Shown here: one piece after another, positions 36,010-44,957 of the stretch
Position numbering within the stretch: position 1 is the stretch's first letter
Layout of the letters: every line of letters begins with the position of its first letter
Source of the DNA: Methanococcus voltae
GTDB lineage: Archaea; AGJL01; Methanococci; Methanococcales; Methanococcaceae
NCBI RefSeq assembly: GCF_017875395.1
Contig: NZ_JAGGMO010000001.1
Location: forward strand, 310,001-374,000
Length of the DNA: 64,000 nucleotides
Direction of reading: 5' to 3'
Made by a program: the position numbers and the translations under genes
Notes under the pieces: model-generated
Database searches by the model: none
Told to the model about the DNA's origin: nothing
The model's input: only the letters and a program-made list of their open reading frames with translations

Positions 36010-36918
36010 TTAAGCGCCTATACTTAATGTAACATTTTGAGATTCCATTTTAAGACCGTAATTCACTAAATTATAATCATTTGTAACTGTGAAATAAATA
36101 TTATTAGTTTCTGGATTATTAACTACACTTAATAATTTAATTTCTAAGTAATTTCCATTGTTATAATCTAAAAATTTTTCAAATTCGGAACTTGATTCTG
36201 TGGTAGATAATGTTCTATTCGTTAAAACACCATTTATTTCAAATATGGCATTTGTTGGAACATCCGAACGTATTGTAACGTTACCTAAAGCACCCTCGTC
36301 ATTATTTTTGTAGTAAAATATTTGACCTTGATTCATTGTAAAGTAGTACTTGTATCCAATTAATTTAGATAGTGAGATAGGCACCAATTTTTTGCCATTA
36401 AAATTATAAACTTTTCTACTAAAAATCCCTTGGTGTTTTGAATTGTTTATCACCAGGAAATTAATATCTGAAACCGATATGTCCGTAAATTGATATTCAT
36501 ACTCATAATTATACGTATCATCACAATTAGGGTCATAACTACCCTTTATTTTTTCAGTACCATAATAATGTCTTGTTAAAGACGTTAAAAAATTATGATA
36601 ATCTACTTCGTAATTATCTGAAGGAAATTCGTAATCCTTGTATATTTTTGCTGCAAGTAAATTAACTTTTTGCACTTCTTGAGTATCCTGTACTTCATTT
36701 TGGGAGGTCAATAAAGAATTAAACAAATTAGAGGTAATTATGAAAAAAATGATTAAAAATAGCATAATTACAATTAATGCTTCATAGCTAAATATATAAC
36801 CTTTTTTTGACCGCAATTTGCGGGTTAAGATATTTTGACCATTGGATTTAAATTGGTCAGAATTTCTAGCTACGCCTCCCACTTTTGCCAAATTTTTACT
36901 TTTTTTAATAATCTTCAT
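36010..36918 (-). CDS. Pilin-like surface protein, pilus locus
   Basis: 302 residues. The N-terminus has a basic leader (RKLRSKKG) and then YIFSYEALIVIMLFLIIFF. A Gly is followed five residues on by Glu within a hydrophobic helix. This fits a class III (type IV pilin-like) signal with Tyr rather than Gln at +1. The extracellular part is Tyr/Asn-rich beta-type sequence. It is longer than a standard pilin and may be a minor or tip subunit. GGTAA precedes the ATG. An (ATT)10 tract lies 64-93 bp upstream. Confidence 0.55.
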   Translation of the reverse strand: MKIIKKSKNLAKVGGVARNSDQFKSNGQNILTRKLRSKKGYIFSYEALIVIMLFLIIFFIITSNLFNSLLTSQNEVQDTQEVQKVNLLAAKIYKDYEFPSDNYEVDYHNFLTSLTRHYYGTEKIKGSYDPNCDDTYNYEYEYQFTDISVSDINFLVINNSKHQGIFSRKVYNFNGKKLVPISLSKLIGYKYYFTMNQGQIFYYKNNDEGALGNVTIRSDVPTNAIFEINGVLTNRTLSTTESSSEFEKFLDYNNGNYLEIKLLSVVNNPETNNIYFTVTNDYNLVNYGLKMESQNVTLSIGA

Positions 36919-36981
36919 AATTTACCTTTCAAACGTTCTAATCGTATAGAAAATACCATAATTATATTTATTATTGATATA

Positions 36982-37011
36982 ATTATTATTATTATTATTA
37001 TTATTATTATT
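36982..37011. repeat. (ATT)10 microsatellite between pilus genes
   Basis: Ten uninterrupted ATT units lie between two same-strand pilus genes, 64-93 bp upstream of the start codon at 36918. On the minus strand it reads as AAT repeats. Change in copy number could affect promoter spacing of the downstream gene. Confidence 0.95.
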
Positions 37012-37038
37012 GTTAGTATTAGTATTGGTAATACTATT

Positions 37039-37473
37039 TTACGCTAATTCTACATTTAACTCTTTTGAGACGTAAAAATCATCAACTACTACTTTTAAAG
37101 AGTTTCCCATATCTATGCCGGATGATTCAGCATTTTTAGTCATTACTCTGGTACCGTTTTTATAAAATGTTATAGTTGTTTTTCCGGTGATATGTATTAC
37201 CTTATTTGCGTAAAATATATCATAATTTTTTCCATATATTCTATCAAAACTTGAATTTAGTACTAAATCTTTATTATAAGCCACTATTGCAGTATTTTCA
37301 AATATATTAAGTACTGCATCTGCTGAATTAACTATTTCTGCCTTTTTAAATTCATTTGCAGTATTTATAACAATATTTCCAATTATTGAAAATGTTATGA
37401 TGATTAACAGCATAGCTATTAAAAAATCATAAGCAATTTGCCCCCTATTTGTTTTAAAACTACCTATTTTCAT
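37039..37473 (-). CDS. Small pilin-like protein
   Basis: 144 residues. The leader KTNRG is followed by QIAYDFLIAMLLIIITF: a G|Q class III-like processing site, but Asp where most archaeal type IV pilins have Glu at +5. The mature part would be ~130 residues. Probably an EppA substrate and minor pilin; major-pilin status cannot be inferred. Its ribosome binding site is weak. Gene symbol not assigned, because Epd numbering differs between species. Confidence 0.65.
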   Translation of the reverse strand: MKIGSFKTNRGQIAYDFLIAMLLIIITFSIIGNIVINTANEFKKAEIVNSADAVLNIFENTAIVAYNKDLVLNSSFDRIYGKNYDIFYANKVIHITGKTTITFYKNGTRVMTKNAESSGIDMGNSLKVVVDDFYVSKELNVELA

Positions 37474-37717
37474 AGTATCGACTTTTTAACCGCAGAAATT
37501 TTAAATTTTAAAATGTTGGTTTATAATATCAAATATATTGAGTATGTTGAATATATTGATTAATTAAGTAATAATTTTAAAATTGTTTTAATATGTTATT
37601 CTCATAACTAATTCTCTACTTTATAATATTAAATATATTCGAAAAAATATATAATTTTATGGATTAATCATAAGAAAAATATTGAATAAATTAAAAAAGA
37701 AATAATTTAAATTAGTT

Positions 37718-38197
37718 TTAAGGTATTAATTCAATCTTTACTTTATTATCTTCATTTAATAGTTTGAAAGATAACAATTTAGACGTGTTTACATAAAAAG
37801 AATTGCTATTGAGCATTTCTATATCCGTATCTAGACTTGCACTTACTTCATATCCATCCCCTGAAACGGAAATATTACGCGTTGCAAAGCTCCAAGTTGA
37901 TTCAGATGGAGATTTTACCCTTACTAATTTATAAGAACCTTCATCAAGACTAGCTATCATATGGATATTTGACTTTAGATTTGACAAACTACCATGTGCT
38001 AAACTAGCTTTAGCAACTTCAGTGGTTTTATCTAACCCGAATAAGCCTGGAATTATAGTTGCCACTACAACAGATGCCAATAGCGCCAAAAATAATATTG
38101 AAAATTCCATAGATATTTGACCTTTGACCCCCCTAAATTTTCTACCAAATATTTTTTTTGAATTATTATTGGGCTTAGATTTGGATTTAATTGTCAT
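37718..38197 (-). CDS. Type IV pilin-like protein with class III signal
   Basis: 159 residues. The leader GRKFRGVKG then QISMEFSILFLALLASVV is the canonical methanococcal class III signal (G|QxSxEF). EppA-type peptidase should cleave before the Gln, leaving a hydrophobic helix for filament assembly. The rest is a soluble beta-rich head. The ribosome binding site GGGAGGAT is strong, the best in this locus, suggesting high translation. Likely an Epd-family pilin. Confidence 0.8.
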   Translation of the reverse strand: MTIKSKSKPNNNSKKIFGRKFRGVKGQISMEFSILFLALLASVVVATIIPGLFGLDKTTEVAKASLAHGSLSNLKSNIHMIASLDEGSYKLVRVKSPSESTWSFATRNISVSGDGYEVSASLDTDIEMLNSNSFYVNTSKLLSFKLLNEDNKVKIELIP

Positions 38198-38370
38198 ATT
38201 ATCCTCCCATTTAATTTTGGCAACTTAATATAAAATTAATAAGCGTAACAAGATTTTAAAAGTGATAAACATTATAAAAGTGATAAAATATAGATAAGAA
38301 TTAATTAATAAATAAAATTATATTTTTATTATATAATATATTCTATTTATTCTATTCATTTTTAAAATAA

Positions 38371-39399
38371 TTAAATAAATAAATCTTCAACCTCTAAATC
38401 TGAAGATTTTGGCTCCCATTTTACTACATAATAAAATCCGACTTCTTCAGGTGAATCTGTAGTATATGCAAATGCAGGCACATCTAAAGAATTACTGTTT
38501 ATTGAATAATCAGTGAGTGTAGGTAGTAAAAAACTATCAATGTGGTTATGTTTACTAGATAATTCTTTAAATTGACTTATCCAAGTATTGTAAGAATCCA
38601 TCCAAGCTTTTGGACCATTTATAGCTTTATACGTATTTATTTCCGAATAACCATTTAATATAATTGGTGCTGGCATGACTATAGATATGGTGCCACCCGC
38701 TAAATTAACCAAATTGCCACGTACATAAAGTCTCACATTGCTCAACCCTATGCCGTTATTTTTATATGCAGGTATAAATTCATTCATATCAATTACTTTG
38801 ATATTTGATAGAACCATTGGCCCAACAATTTCCATTTTATCTTCGGTATAATCCAAACCTAAATCATCGCCCCTAGTTATGTTAACGATAATTTTTGGGA
38901 TGCTAGATTGTATTGTATCGCCATTGTCATCTTCTTCATCATTGTCGTTTTCCTCTTCGTCTTCTTCATAATCTACAACTAGATAGTCAATACCTGCGCC
39001 ATAAAATTTAAAAGTTACCTTTGAATATGGTGGTATCCAAAACCCAGTTCTACCATTTAGTTCAGATAATGGATCTACGTCCACATTTAACATGTCATAC
39101 TCGTAACCATTATCATCATAATCATCATAATCTAATGTTTTAAAATATTGAACTTTCTTTAATTCTTTAATTTCATATTTAACTTCCGTTGGAACATTTA
39201 CAAAAACCGAATAAGGGTTATTATTCGTCATATCTCCCTTAAATTCCCAATTTGTATTTATAGAAGCTATATTGGTCTCCGCAAATGTTGTATTTACGGA
39301 TAATAATATAAATAATATGAAAAAGAAGAATATGGGAATTTTAAAGTTAATATTCCCTTTCAAAGTGTTAACATCTCTGCCTTTAGAGTTAGACCTCAT
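38371..39399 (-). CDS. Secreted acidic protein of pilus locus
   Basis: 342 residues from the ATG at 39399, set by AGGTGGT; the GTG at 39408 overlaps that site. A conventional class I signal peptide is visible (basic start, hydrophobic IPIFFFFILFILLSV, then TTFAET). The mature part contains a long Asp/Glu tract near residue 145-160. No family is recognised. The gene overlaps the 3' end of the upstream gene (39389-40543) by 11 bp, so the two are translationally coupled and probably act together. Confidence 0.6.
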   Translation of the reverse strand: MRSNSKGRDVNTLKGNINFKIPIFFFFILFILLSVNTTFAETNIASINTNWEFKGDMTNNNPYSVFVNVPTEVKYEIKELKKVQYFKTLDYDDYDDNGYEYDMLNVDVDPLSELNGRTGFWIPPYSKVTFKFYGAGIDYLVVDYEEDEEENDNDEEDDNGDTIQSSIPKIIVNITRGDDLGLDYTEDKMEIVGPMVLSNIKVIDMNEFIPAYKNNGIGLSNVRLYVRGNLVNLAGGTISIVMPAPIILNGYSEINTYKAINGPKAWMDSYNTWISQFKELSSKHNHIDSFLLPTLTDYSINSNSLDVPAFAYTTDSPEEVGFYYVVKWEPKSSDLEVEDLFI

Positions 39400-40543
39400 C
39401 CAAACCACCTAATGTTCTTACAATTACAAGTTCTTCACTATTCTTCGAAATAAGCATTGGAATTTGCTCTGAAGGTATTGACACAATTAATACATAATTG
39501 ACATTATCGTCAAATATTTGAGTTTTTTCTTCAATTTCATTTAGTTTTTGCCCATAACTTGAAAATTTATTACTTACGCTACCATAATCCAATTTTCCTG
39601 CTACTGTAGCGTGCAATATTCCTGGTACGTTGTCCAATGTATAGGATACAGAAGAGCTACTTTCTAAAGTATCTTCGTTACCATCATCTTCTACTACGGA
39701 GGATACACGTTTAGTTTCGGAATATTCCAAGTTAGATAATGCCATGTATGAATTATCTACAATTGCATATGTTAAGAAATTAGTGTCATTCTTTGAATAT
39801 ATTTTAATAAATTCGCCAATTTCTGGTAATTTACCACATTGGTCCGAATTTAACATTAGGGTTACTTTATCCATTCCTTTAACGGAAGTTACTGAAAATC
39901 CATCTAAACTTCCTAAATTTAATGATTCTACGTATTTCTTCAAATTATCTCTATTTATAAATATCCTAGTGGTTTTTGTTTTGACATAATAGTATTCGTC
40001 ACCAGATGATAGCTGATAATCCACGTAACTATTCAATACAGTTGTTATTTCAGATTTTATATCAATGGTACTGAAATATTCATCTATTTCATCAATACTA
40101 TTTGCACTTTGTATTTTACGAACCAATTCTGGCGCCCTACTACTGTAATCATAATAAGAACCATACATGGCGATAATTTGACCTATGGACGAATCTTTAT
40201 ATTCCTTGACCTGTATATAATCAGTAGCTTCATCGACTACTTCGTTAACTTCCGATATAGATTGACTATTTTGTATTTTGGCAATAAAAGATAACCTTCG
40301 ATGGTCTGATGGATAAGCTTCAAACAGATTATTTACAGTAATTATGGATGATTCCTTGGTTTGCTCCAGCCTGACCTGATCTTCAGCTTTTATATTGGTA
40401 TATATGTAGTAAGAACTAACAATAATAACTGTTATCAGTGCCAATATCAAAACCGAACGAAGGTGCCTATAATAAATTCTTGAAGATTTTTTTGATTTTG
40501 ACTTCAAAGACTTTACTTTATCGCTATACTCCTCAGCAGACAT
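39389..40543 (-). CDS. Membrane-anchored protein of pilus locus
   Basis: 384 residues. A basic cytoplasmic start is followed by one membrane helix (about residues 29-48, VLILALITVIIVSSYYIYTN) and a mostly helical then beta extracellular domain. Unlike its pilin-like neighbours it has no class III cleavage site. No known family recognised. A strong AAGGGGG ribosome binding site precedes the ATG at 40543. It is coupled by overlap to the secreted protein downstream, so a role in anchoring or assembling the filament is possible but inferred. Confidence 0.6.
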   Translation of the reverse strand: MSAEEYSDKVKSLKSKSKKSSRIYYRHLRSVLILALITVIIVSSYYIYTNIKAEDQVRLEQTKESSIITVNNLFEAYPSDHRRLSFIAKIQNSQSISEVNEVVDEATDYIQVKEYKDSSIGQIIAMYGSYYDYSSRAPELVRKIQSANSIDEIDEYFSTIDIKSEITTVLNSYVDYQLSSGDEYYYVKTKTTRIFINRDNLKKYVESLNLGSLDGFSVTSVKGMDKVTLMLNSDQCGKLPEIGEFIKIYSKNDTNFLTYAIVDNSYMALSNLEYSETKRVSSVVEDDGNEDTLESSSSVSYTLDNVPGILHATVAGKLDYGSVSNKFSSYGQKLNEIEEKTQIFDDNVNYVLIVSIPSEQIPMLISKNSEELVIVRTLGGLDEV

Positions 40544-40766
40544 TATTTCCCCCTTAAATATAACAATATTGTCAATAATTAATGATAAATAATGGGTATC
40601 ATAAATAAAATTAAATATAATAAAAATTTGAATAATTTGAATAATTTAAATATAATGTACCAAGTACAAAATACTCTTTTTATAATGTACTCTATCTTTT
40701 ACATTTTATATTAATTTATGGGTTTAGATTAGCGATAAGTACGAGGTAATTTACTCATAAATTGGT

Positions 40767-41177
40767 TTAATTTTCAAATTGTAAGGTAACTGTAGCATTT
40801 GCAGATAAATTATCCGTAATATAATCTCTTAAATATTCTTTATCAGATTCGGAAATTGGCGTATCGTTTGCCAATACGATTGTTATATCATATTGACCTT
40901 CACGGTTGATTATCTCAGAACGTATGAAGTATAATCTTGCATCTGAACCATTATAACCTGCATTTAGAAAATTTACGGCAGATTTTGCAAGTATATCCAC
41001 ATCACCCACATTTTTAACCTGTTGGTTTAAAACATCGTTCATGAAATGGGAAGTCATAGCATAAGAAATTACAAGTATTGCCAATACCATAACTGAAAAT
41101 TCCAAAGATAATTGACCTTTTTTACCCCTTTTTCGACGATTATTCATTTTAAAAATATTATTTTCTATTTTTTTCAA
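40767..41177 (-). CDS. Type IV pilin-like protein with class III signal
   Basis: 136 residues. The basic leader (MNNRRKRGKKG) is followed by QLSLEFSVMVLAILVIS, the typical class III signal with Glu at +5. After predicted cleavage the product is a small pilin. The start is TTG at 41177, supported by GGTGA just upstream. First gene after the peptidase in the transcription direction. Likely an Epd-type pilin, major or minor unknown. Confidence 0.8.
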   Translation of the reverse strand: MKKIENNIFKMNNRRKRGKKGQLSLEFSVMVLAILVISYAMTSHFMNDVLNQQVKNVGDVDILAKSAVNFLNAGYNGSDARLYFIRSEIINREGQYDITIVLANDTPISESDKEYLRDYITDNLSANATVTLQFEN

Positions 41178-41397
41178 AGTTTCACCGAATAATGTGAAAT
41201 TATTGAGAAATTATTTTTATACAAGTATATTTAATTCATAGATTATTTCACATAATATATCATATTTTTTTTATGATATATATGAATATAGTAATTATTG
41301 ATGATAGTAATTATAAATGAATAACTGAAATCATGTCATGATAAATTAAACCATAAAATAAGAATAATAAAATAGAAAATAAAAATAAGAATAAAAT

Positions 41398-42414
41398 TTA
41401 AATTGGGTAAATATTTAAGTATTTTACAACTAAAATTGTTATATAACTTAGCAATACAAAAGGTACGAAAGGATAAGTTTTTAAAATATTTAATTCATCC
41501 AATTTACCTTTAGAATTTAAATCCCTTATCAATTCCATTTCTTCATTGGATATACCTTCGCCATCTAAATTAATAACTTTGCCTTCTATTTTTCCAATTT
41601 GGGCATTAAACATTATTTTTATACGTTTTAAAAGTCCAGAATTTTCAACAGTGACATTTTCACCGTTTATGATAATTATATCCCGTATAATATCGCCTTC
41701 ATTTAATTCAGAAACGGGCTTTTTCGTAGATATTTCTTCACCAGTTAAAGCATACAATACTACTGAAAGTAAGCATAATTCTAGGCCATAAACTATGAAA
41801 GTCATTAGTACATTTTGAGTTACGAAATAAGAGCTATCTACCAAATATATTATAATAAGATATAATGGTGATAAATAACCCAAATATTTTGATAAAGTTC
41901 GATAACCTGAAAATTTCCTAATTGATATTATTGATAAAATTGCAAAACCCCAAACAAACAAAGTTTTGAAAGGTAAACCATAAAAAGTTACCAAATAAGT
42001 AATAAAGCCAATTATCATTGCCATATATCCTGCAGAAGGTACGATTTCTTTCCAATATTTTATAAATATGGATTTCATTGGCCAAATACTTGCAAATATG
42101 AAACTTAACAAGATTATTGCAAAAATTGGGATGGGGATGTATAAAAAGCTAGAATATGCAAATATGGGCGCCAATGTGGCAAAAAGCTTAATATCTCCTC
42201 CCCCCATACCTACACCAAGTATTAAGCCCAAAATTAGCGTAGATATTAATGCAGTTATCGAATCAAAGCCGAAATAATAAAATCCAACAGAAATGTTTAT
42301 CAAAAACATAAAAATTGTGATATAATGAGGTATTATCTTTTCCTTTATATCGGTGTAAGTAGCCAAACCAATTAATAATCCATTTAAAATGTATGCAATA
42401 ATCAAAAAATCCAT
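41398..42414 (-). CDS. eppA: Prepilin peptidase EppA (GxGD aspartic protease)
   Basis: Cleaves class III signal peptides of type IV pilin-like proteins at the membrane. 338 residues with about eight membrane helices. The catalytic aspartates are Asp22 (TDIKEK, after helix 1) and Asp74 in the GxGD motif GGGDIKLFA. A long C-terminal extension (~100 residues) is beyond the FlaK size, as in EppA. Location at the head of a row of pilin-like genes supports EppA rather than the archaellin peptidase FlaK. GTGGA precedes the ATG. Confidence 0.88.
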   Translation of the reverse strand: MDFLIIAYILNGLLIGLATYTDIKEKIIPHYITIFMFLINISVGFYYFGFDSITALISTLILGLILGVGMGGGDIKLFATLAPIFAYSSFLYIPIPIFAIILLSFIFASIWPMKSIFIKYWKEIVPSAGYMAMIIGFITYLVTFYGLPFKTLFVWGFAILSIISIRKFSGYRTLSKYLGYLSPLYLIIIYLVDSSYFVTQNVLMTFIVYGLELCLLSVVLYALTGEEISTKKPVSELNEGDIIRDIIIINGENVTVENSGLLKRIKIMFNAQIGKIEGKVINLDGEGISNEEMELIRDLNSKGKLDELNILKTYPFVPFVLLSYITILVVKYLNIYPI

Positions 42415-42554
42415 AATTCCACGTTTAAATCCATATAGTTCTATATTTTATTTAATTATTTAAAATATAGTAGTTATTTGGTTATTATTTTAATTTATCT
42501 TATTTTTATCTTAATTTATCTTAAGTATTTTATATATTACTTATTTTAATTTCA

Positions 42555-42923
42555 TTAGTCATTATTCTTTCCAAGTTTATTTTCTACATTCTTTTTAATA
42601 TTTTCCAATATAGATGGGTCTTCGTCTAATTTCTTAACAGCTTCTTCAATAGTATCCATTTGCGTGATTTCTAATATTTGTTTCAAAACTTCAGAAGCTA
42701 TTTCGGGTTTATGAATCCATTTACATTTCATACAGCTCCATATTTTAGAACCATCCTTTCTTGTAATGCAATCTCCCAACTCTTCATCATTACAGGGGTA
42801 AAATGGACAATAGCACCATAAACACGATTGGCCTTCATAATGGCAAGGGTAATATTCGCAGTTTGTATTTGAACCAGATGTTTCCAATACTTTTTTTAAA
42901 TGTTGTTTTGCAAGTTCTATCAT
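42555..42923 (-). CDS. Cysteine-rich small-domain protein
   Basis: 122 residues with an N-terminal half containing about ten Cys (CEYYPCHYEGQSCLWCYCPFYPC ... CITR ... CMKC). This resembles the 'cysteine-rich small domain' found in archaea, sometimes beside cobamide genes. It presumably binds zinc or an iron-sulfur cluster. The C-terminal half is helical and acidic. GGGTGT precedes the ATG. It lies next to eppA on the same strand, but a functional link is not evident. Confidence 0.65.
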   Translation of the reverse strand: MIELAKQHLKKVLETSGSNTNCEYYPCHYEGQSCLWCYCPFYPCNDEELGDCITRKDGSKIWSCMKCKWIHKPEIASEVLKQILEITQMDTIEEAVKKLDEDPSILENIKKNVENKLGKNND

Positions 42924-43276
42924 ATTATTACACCCATATCTAAATAATATATACGCTTTAATTAATTTTATTTACTCTAAGTTATATTTACTTATTTTAG
43001 TTACGTTATTTACGTTATTTATTTTTTATTATAGTATAATTTATAACTATGTTTACGTATTTAGAATATATCATTCTAAATTATTTATTAATTGCCATTT
43101 TATTTTTGGTAATTTATATTTGTCATTGTAGTTCATAGCAGATTAATATTAAAATTTTAATTAATTCTAAAATGGGTCATAATGATATATTTATTACACA
43201 TGTGTGACATATGAATATTGAATTAAAATAAAAATATTAAAAAATTGCAAAAATTAAATAATAATTGAGGAACAAT
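42924..43276. other. Divergent promoter region with palindrome
   Basis: 353 bp between the divergent Cys-rich gene and the HD phosphohydrolase gene. A TATA-like GATATATTTA (43184-43193) is followed by a perfect 10-bp palindrome ACACATGTGT (43196-43205). Otherwise it is AT-rich, with a GAGG ribosome binding site at 43267-43270. Confidence 0.5.
43196..43205. promoter_or_regulatory. Perfect palindrome, putative operator
   Basis: ACACATGTGT sits directly downstream of a TATA-like box and upstream of the likely start of the HD gene transcript. The placement suits a dimeric regulator that would block polymerase. Similar Cys-rich metal genes flank it, but the regulator is unknown. Confidence 0.4.
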
Positions 43277-44158
43277 ATGGTAAATCATAAAAATAATATG
43301 GATAACTTAAGCATTGAAAGCCTATTTGATGAAACAAAGAAAATAAAAGACCCCGAACTTAGAGAAAAAACAATTGAATTTATAAAAAATCCGATTCCAA
43401 CACATTGTGAAATAGAAAATTCAAATGTTTCCTTGGAAGAATCCCCTGCGAGTGTTAAAAGACATCATAAATATCCAAAAGGACTTTTAGAGCATACTAT
43501 GGCAGTTACTAAACTATCCTACAATATTGCGACAGCTTTAGAAGATGTTTATGGATTAGAACTGGATAAAGATTTAATAGTTTCGGGAGCCTTACTTCAT
43601 GATATCATGAAACCCCAAAACTACGTATTAAAAGAAGAAATAAAAGAATATAAAGTTAGAAATAACGAAAATAAAGAAAGTAACGGAAACAAAAATAATG
43701 CAGATTGTGAATCTGAGAAACCTGGATACACGATTGAAACGAAAGTTATTAGAAGATTTGACCATACTTCAGATTTCCATTTGGAACATTTGACATTGGC
43801 GGTGTCAGAATTATATAAAAGAGATTTTCCATTGAAATTGATTAAAGTAGTTTCGAGTCACCATGGTGATTTTGGGTCTTCACGTCCTGATTCTATAGAA
43901 GCTTGGATTATACACCTTGCTGATAATATGGACGCTAATTTAAACGATATAGCAATTAGAATCGGAAATTCAAGGGCAAGAGACTTAAATATTGAAGATA
44001 ATAAATTATACGAAAAAATAACTCCTTTGAAAATTTATGAATTACGTTCACATATTGGAAAAGACAATTTAATTGAATATTTAAAAGAGTTAATGGAATT
44101 AAACCCAAAAAATGAAAATGACGACACAGTTGAAAATAATAATAATAATGCTAAAAAT
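43277..44158 (+). CDS. mptB: HD-domain phosphohydrolase, probable MptB
   Basis: Probable Fe(II)-dependent cyclic phosphodiesterase acting on dihydroneopterin 2',3'-cyclic phosphate in methanopterin synthesis. Metal-binding motifs: His73 in GLLEHTMAVTK, His108-Asp109 in LLHDIMKP, then SSHHGDFG and HLADNMDA. KRHHKYPKGLLEH resembles M. jannaschii MptB. The 294-residue protein has a Lys/Asn-rich insertion around 125-150. The ATG at 43277 follows GAGG; an upstream TTG overlaps it. The stop codon is 43159+1000 region, at 44159-44161. Alternative: another HD nucleotide hydrolase. Confidence 0.62.
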
Positions 44159-44240
44159 TAAATTAAAATAAATTAATTTAAACCAAATTAACGGTATAAT
44201 AATATAAAAATATGGTTTATTTTTATATTTTAGGGATACT

Positions 44241-44912
44241 ATGCTAAAAAAAACAGTTAAAAAAGGTATTTCGAAGAGCAAACTATTAAAAAATATTCTT
44301 TCAAACGTTTTAAATCCAAAAGAATTTGAAAAACAGGCTAGGACTAAAAAACCCTTGGTTATAGAGTGTTTAGCTTGTGGATTATGTGAAAAAGCTTGCC
44401 CCACTGAATCAATAACCGTATTCAAATTTAAAGATGTTATTTGTGAAAATTGTGGAGCTTGTGCAAATGTATGTCCAGTAGACGCAATACATGAAAATAG
44501 GTTTGATATAGATTCTGAAAAATGTATAAAATGCGGTTATTGTGCGTTATTTTGTACAATTCCTATAATTATGAATGAAATACCTGTGATAAAAACACCA
44601 TACATTACTAGGGAATGCAACGATTGTGGTCTTTGTATTCCAAAATGCCCCGAAAAAGCCATATACTACGATAAAAAAGGTAAAATTACAATATCTGATA
44701 ATTGTAGTTATTGTAATATTGGCAATAATGTTCAAAATTCAAAAAACGAATGTATGATTTGTAAAAATTATTGTCCAATGAATGCTATAATATTGCCCAA
44801 AGATTACAACAAGTCATGTATTATAAAATTAGATATCAATTCGTGTATATTTTGCAAAGATTGCCAATATATATGCCCACTAGATGAAAATGGGATAGAA
44901 TTTAACGAATAA
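44241..44912 (+). CDS. Polyferredoxin, about six 4Fe-4S motifs
   Basis: 223 residues with repeated 4Fe-4S patterns: CLACGLCEKACP, CENCGACANVCP, CIKCGYCALFC, CNDCGLCIPKCP, CSYCN...CMICKNYCP and CIFCKDCQYICP. This suggests about six clusters, with one motif interrupted by a short insertion. Its role is electron transfer; the partner is not known. The N-terminus is a basic ~45-residue helix. It lies 79 bp after the HD gene and 45 bp before the DUF2117 gene, so an operon is likely. Confidence 0.88.
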   Translation: MLKKTVKKGISKSKLLKNILSNVLNPKEFEKQARTKKPLVIECLACGLCEKACPTESITVFKFKDVICENCGACANVCPVDAIHENRFDIDSEKCIKCGYCALFCTIPIIMNEIPVIKTPYITRECNDCGLCIPKCPEKAIYYDKKGKITISDNCSYCNIGNNVQNSKNECMICKNYCPMNAIILPKDYNKSCIIKLDINSCIFCKDCQYICPLDENGIEFNE

Positions 44913-44957
44913 AACTAAATAGTTAATAAAATTAAATAGTTAATTGAAAGTGAAATT

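Noticed and set aside
36835-37047. Small membrane protein with a run of isoleucines on the plus strand
   Set aside because: It is only the (ATT)10 microsatellite read in frame, antisense to a pilus gene start, without a ribosome binding site.
33335-42414. Prophage or integrated element in the pilus region
   Set aside because: No integrase, capsid, terminase or attachment-site repeat is visible; prepilin peptidase and class III signals explain the genes.
44099-44425. Minus-strand frame of 108 residues over the HD/polyferredoxin junction
   Set aside because: It overlaps two well-supported plus-strand genes, has a hydrophobic low-complexity composition and no ribosome binding site.
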